64,000 nucleotides of DNA. It comes from Streptomyces longisporoflavus (GTDB lineage Bacteria; Actinomycetota; Actinomycetes; Streptomycetales; Streptomycetaceae). Below the pieces are notes generated by a model, which ran no database searches, was not told where the DNA came from, and was given only the letters and a program-made list of their open reading frames with translations. The stretch spans positions 1 through 64,000 of the forward strand of contig NZ_BMTR01000025.1 in the NCBI RefSeq assembly GCF_014649775.1, in the 5' to 3' direction. Positions 61,000 through 64,000 of this stretch are shown in pieces. Position 1 is the stretch's first letter, and the number at the start of each line of letters is the position of its first letter. A program made the translations under genes and the position numbers.

Positions 61000-62904
61000 T
61001 CAGCCAGAGGTCAACTTCCAGGATGCTGGCCCCTTTTGATCCGCCGGGTACTGCTGGAGGCGCCCGTCTTCGGTGACGTACAAGGACATCTGAGTGATCG
61101 CGTTCGTCAGCCGGTAGCCGTCCGCCGTCCTCGCCAGTTGCCACCGCTGCAGGGTGTTGGCCGGGTCGCACATTTCCGGGGTGACCGAACTGCCGGGCTC
61201 CAGCGGCACGTTGAGCGTGAGCCTGCCGTTGCGGGTCTCCAGGCAGCGGCCGTCCGTCGCGGACTTCAGCGTGACGTAGCCGTCGGCGGTGCGCTTGATC
61301 TCGTAAGCGGCGGGCTCGGCACGCCCCTTGGTGTCGCGCAGGGTGTACGTCCCGTCGGCGACCGGCGGCCTCGTCAGATCCCGCCAACCGGGCGCGTGGC
61401 CGACCGACTCGGCGCGTTCGGCGAATCCGGCGTACGTCGGGTCGGGGTGCGCGGAACCCCAGGTGACCTGGGCGACGTGGCTGAGCGGCATCGCCATGGA
61501 GGCCGCGACCTCGTTCTCGGTCTCGCCCCGGCCGTTGTCCGGCCACAGGCTGATCTTCGCGCCGGTGATGCCGTCCCGCGAGGCGAGTTGCTCGCCCTCG
61601 AACTGCCGCGGGTCCCACGCCTTGTCGTACAGCGCCTCGGTGTCGGTGTGGAAGCCGCCGCGGACGAGGTAGAGGGAGTAGGCGGCATTCTGCACCGGGT
61701 AGCCCCGCGCGATGAGTTCGCTCGGCTTGGTCTTCACGTCGAGCCAGTGCTCCACGCTCGTCCCCGCCGCGACCGGCACGGTGTTCGCACCGGTGAGGCC
61801 GTCGTTCCAGATGCGCAGCTGTTTGCCCTTGTCCGTCGCGTACGCGTGCACCCGGTTGATGAAGTCCACGAACGCGTCCTGCGGGGTCGCCTTCTCGCCG
61901 TACTTCTTCTTCGCGTATGCGAGGACGTGGGGATACTTGGCGAAGTCGGAGCCGAGCATGTACTCGTCGGCGCCCATGTGCCAGGACTTCGCGGGGAACA
62001 CCTCGGCGTACTCGTCGATGAGGCTGGTGTAGTACGCGAAGGCCTCGTCCTTGGTGATGTCGAGGCGTGACGGCTGCGGCTTGCCGTCGGAGTCGGTGAG
62101 CTGGAGGTCGGTGCGCTTCTCCAGCCAGGGGTCCATGTGTCCCGGCGAGTTGATCTCCGGGATGATCGTGACGTGGTACTTCTCGCCGAGGGCGACGAGG
62201 CGGCGTATCTCGCTCTTGGTGTAGTAGCCCCAGCTGTTGGCCCCGGGGTGCTTGTCGCTCTTCACCTTGAGTTCGAGGAGCAGCTGGTTCTGTTTGTTGT
62301 ACGCCATGTCGCGTACGAGGTTCTCCAGCCAGGGCGTCGTGACGTGGATGTAGCAGGCGCAGACGCCCACCCCGCGCTCCTTGTACCGGGGTACGTCGAC
62401 CGTGTGTCCGCCCGGTACGCGATCGTCCCGGGCGAGGAGCTGGAGGAGGGTGCGGGTGCCGTAGAAGGCGCCGGCCCCGGTCGCGCCGGTGATCTCCAGG
62501 CGTTTGCCCGCGCGGAGGTCGTATCCCTCGGCGCCGAGTGTTCTGCGCCCGGGCGCGACGTCGATCACGATGTCGCCGTCGCGCGGGGAGCCGCCGGTGA
62601 CCGGCACCCGGCCCTCGCCGGCGGCGCGCAGGTCGTCGGCGAGGGTGCGGGCGACCTCGCGGGCCGCCCTGCCGTGCGCGACGAGCCGGGTGCCGGGGCC
62701 GACGGCGTAACTCCCCTTTTCCGGCGTCCAGTCGGTGAGCGCGGGGACGGTGCGGGGCGGGGCGGTGTCGGGCTGCGGGGTCCCGGCGGCCTGAGCCGCC
62801 GGGACCGGCGCCGCGAGCAGCAGCAGGGCCACCGCGGCGCCTCGCAGCCGGCGCAACCGCCCTGGCCGCGCACGGGGCGCCAGCATCATGCGCATGTCAG
62901 TCAT
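61000..62904 (-). CDS. Secreted GH20 beta-N-acetylhexosaminidase with ricin-like tail
   Basis: 634 aa, ATG start at 62904. Signal peptide (AAVALLLLAAPVPAAQA). GH20b helper domain (~50-175), then the barrel with IIPEINSPGHMDPW and SWHMGADEYM (Asp313-Glu314 catalytic pair). The last ~120 residues look like a single beta-trefoil (ricin-like) module with TDGRCLETRNGRLTLNVPLE and LQRWQLARTADGYRLTN. It removes beta-linked GlcNAc, GalNAc or, in related Streptomyces enzymes, lacto-N-biose; GADEY where GGDE is commoner makes the lacto-N-biosidase reading worth testing. Works outside the cell; 64 nt upstream of the fucosidase gene. Confidence 0.9.
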   Translation of the reverse strand: MTDMRMMLAPRARPGRLRRLRGAAVALLLLAAPVPAAQAAGTPQPDTAPPRTVPALTDWTPEKGSYAVGPGTRLVAHGRAAREVARTLADDLRAAGEGRVPVTGGSPRDGDIVIDVAPGRRTLGAEGYDLRAGKRLEITGATGAGAFYGTRTLLQLLARDDRVPGGHTVDVPRYKERGVGVCACYIHVTTPWLENLVRDMAYNKQNQLLLELKVKSDKHPGANSWGYYTKSEIRRLVALGEKYHVTIIPEINSPGHMDPWLEKRTDLQLTDSDGKPQPSRLDITKDEAFAYYTSLIDEYAEVFPAKSWHMGADEYMLGSDFAKYPHVLAYAKKKYGEKATPQDAFVDFINRVHAYATDKGKQLRIWNDGLTGANTVPVAAGTSVEHWLDVKTKPSELIARGYPVQNAAYSLYLVRGGFHTDTEALYDKAWDPRQFEGEQLASRDGITGAKISLWPDNGRGETENEVAASMAMPLSHVAQVTWGSAHPDPTYAGFAERAESVGHAPGWRDLTRPPVADGTYTLRDTKGRAEPAAYEIKRTADGYVTLKSATDGRCLETRNGRLTLNVPLEPGSSVTPEMCDPANTLQRWQLARTADGYRLTNAITQMSLYVTEDGRLQQYPADQKGPASWKLTSG

Positions 62905-63019
62905 GACATCCGATGATTCAAGCGCCCCATGAGGGTGTCAATGTATTGCTCGCGACGGGGACTTGGACATTTGCTCTGCCCCGAGCCGACCCATCGGATG
63001 AATGTTCAGGACGGAATCC

Positions 63020-63286
63020 TCAGCCGGGCCAAGTGCCCGTCAATCTGCGGGCGGCGACGGCGCCCCCGCGGTCGACGGCCGCCTTGACCACGGCGAAGAT
63101 CGCGCCCTGCAACGTGGCCGCCAGCAGGATCTCGCCCCAGCCGCGGTCCTCGTCGGTGGCGTCGGGCGCGTCCTCGTCGTGCCCGGCCACCTTCCACGTC
63201 TGTTTGAACAACCCGCCCGCGACGACACCGGCGAGCGCGCCGAGCGCCATCCCGAACGGCTTGTACACGATCTTCGACGCCTTCAC
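63020..63286 (-). CDS. DUF4235 small membrane protein
   Basis: 88 aa; GTG 63286 overlaps the DUF3618 stop as GTGA. KIVYKPFGMALGALAGVVAG and LAATLQGAIFAVVKAAVDRG are two hydrophobic segments; DEDAPDATDEDRGWGEILLA lies between. Family function unknown. Third gene of a coupled operon with DUF3618 and a holin-like gene. Confidence 0.88.
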   Translation of the reverse strand: MKASKIVYKPFGMALGALAGVVAGGLFKQTWKVAGHDEDAPDATDEDRGWGEILLAATLQGAIFAVVKAAVDRGGAVAARRLTGTWPG

Positions 63287-63720
63287 AGCGCGCTCCCGTG
63301 CTTCCGCTTGCGCCGCACCAGGACGTACGTGGCCGCCAGCACCGCGCCGCCGGCGATGTAGGCGGTGCGGCGGTTGCGGACCTGCTCCGGTGCCTTGTCG
63401 TGCCACACCTCCGTGGCCTGGCCTGCCGCCGCCTTCACCTGCCCGGTAGCCGCCGCCGCCTTGTCCTTGACCTGGTCGGGCACCTTTTCCTGCAGCACGT
63501 GGGCGGCATCGGTGGCCTTGGCCACCGCCTGCCCGCGCAGCTCCGCCGCCTTCGTGGCCGTCTGGCCCTTGATGGCGACGGCCTTCTCCTGCGCACGTGT
63601 CTTGACGTCGGCCTTGGCCGCCAGCGCCTCGACCGTCTCGCCCAGATCCTGGCGGGTCTGCTCGACCTTGGCGCGCAGTTCCCCGGTGTCGGCGGTGGGC
63701 TTGTCGTGGGACTGGGTCAT
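63283..63720 (-). CDS. DUF3618 membrane-tethered coiled-coil protein
   Basis: 145 aa; ATG 63720 overlaps the holin-like stop as ATGA. TGELRAKVEQTRQDLGETVE starts a helical, Ala/Lys-rich coiled region (~15-115), followed by a C-terminal membrane helix (TAYIAGGAVLAATYVLV) and RRKRKHGSAL. This is the standard DUF3618 layout. Function is unknown; in context it may organise the membrane with the two neighbours. Confidence 0.88.
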   Translation of the reverse strand: MTQSHDKPTADTGELRAKVEQTRQDLGETVEALAAKADVKTRAQEKAVAIKGQTATKAAELRGQAVAKATDAAHVLQEKVPDQVKDKAAAATGQVKAAAGQATEVWHDKAPEQVRNRRTAYIAGGAVLAATYVLVRRKRKHGSAL

Positions 63721-64000
63721 CGCTGTGCACTCTCCTTGATCTCTGCGACATCGGCCTTCACGCCGCCGATGGCCTGCTCGGGGATCGGCGGAGCGGCCCG
63801 GCCGACTTCCTTCTTGCCGGTCATCGCAAGCACCGCTGCGATCAGGCCGAGGACGGCGGTGACGATCAGCCCCGCGGCCCACACCGGAAGCGGCACCGCG
63901 AGCGCCGCGATCGCGGTGGCGACAAGCGCCTGCAGGGTCAGGAAGCCGACGAGACCGGCCCCGCCGAACAACCCGCTGCCCTTGCCGTAGCGCTTGGACT
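63717..64000 (-). CDS. Phage-holin-family (DUF1469-like) membrane protein, 5' end outside the window
   Basis: 94 codons visible, running off the right edge. GSGLFGGAGLVGFLTLQALV and WAAGLIVTAVLGLIAAVLAM are two membrane helices with the GAGL...TGKKE pattern of the Phage_holin_3_6 family, which is chromosomal in actinobacteria and not a sign of a prophage. The C-terminal tail is soluble (IPEQAIGGVKADVAEIKESA). First visible gene of the coupled three-gene operon. Confidence 0.85.
   Translation of the reverse strand, partial: SKRYGKGSGLFGGAGLVGFLTLQALVATAIAALAVPLPVWAAGLIVTAVLGLIAAVLAMTGKKEVGRAAPPIPEQAIGGVKADVAEIKESAQR

Noticed and set aside
62908..62999. ATCCGATG / CATCGGAT pair around the GH20 promoter region
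   Set aside because: Arms are short and 76 nt apart; likely chance, so not listed as an operator.
63717..64000. Holin-like gene as evidence of a prophage
   Set aside because: Neighbours are DUF3618 and DUF4235, a common chromosomal trio in actinobacteria; no other phage genes are present.

Overview
The window reads as chromosomal DNA from a Streptomyces-type actinomycete. It has very high G+C with almost every third codon position G or C. GTG starts are common, there are many 4-nt start/stop overlaps, and the gene content is typical of the genus: GlgE-pathway genes, LysR and GntR regulators, DUF3618/DUF4235, a class F sortase, a ZAS-type anti-sigma protein and a SpoIIE phosphatase. From memory, unchecked, the order sdhCAB - LysR - VOC - rmdA - methyltransferase - 'SCO0930 family' lipoprotein - proline-rich protein resembles the SCO0922-SCO0931 stretch of S. 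coelicolor. No tRNA, rRNA, transposase, integrase or CRISPR array was seen.

Layout. 1-3809: end of treS, then maltokinase and glgB (trehalose to alpha-glucan). 3919-7308: a luciferase-like oxidoreductase and a short UvrA paralogue. 7309-8422: a secreted GH16 glucanase behind a well-formed promoter and a leader hairpin. 8433-13414: a reverse-strand group (FGGY kinase, SDR, SRPBCC, aldo/keto reductase) facing a divergent LysR gene. 13425-19419: acyl-CoA ligase, sdhCAB and a divergent LysR gene. 19477-23177: VOC protein, a PAS-GGDEF-EAL protein (probably RmdA) and a translationally coupled methyltransferase. 23421-30488: cell-envelope genes, namely a repeat lipoprotein, a proline-rich protein, a DUF4239 protein, two small anchored surface proteins, a class F sortase and a polysaccharide deacetylase. 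30677-40146: universal stress protein, amino-acid permease, CapA-like lipoprotein, orphan ZAS protein, Fpg/Nei glycosylase, SpoIIE phosphatase and a lipase-maturation-factor-like membrane protein.

The most distinctive part is 40130-62904, a glycan-scavenging island. A GntR protein faces an eight-gene reverse-strand operon: a sugar ABC importer (binding protein, ATPase, permease), then enolase-family dehydratase, SDR, aldo/keto reductase, mutarotase and amidohydrolase. This set fits the non-phosphorylating L-fucose route: L-fucose, lactone, L-fuconate, 2-keto-3-deoxy-fuconate, diketo acid. Next to it a LacI protein faces a second operon with another ABC importer (without its ATPase), a GH5-type enzyme and a GH38 alpha-mannosidase. 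Secreted GH29 alpha-L-fucosidase and GH20 hexosaminidase genes follow. Together they could trim fucosylated, mannose- and GlcNAc-containing glycans, such as N-glycans, outside the cell and use the sugars inside. That joint role is inferred from gene content. The right edge holds three coupled small membrane-protein genes (holin-like, DUF3618, DUF4235).

Regulatory DNA is unusually readable here. Inverted repeats lie between five regulator/target pairs or upstream of target genes, there are two strong hairpin terminators, and a dispersed GC-rich repeat family occurs three times at gene 3' ends, once inside a coding sequence.
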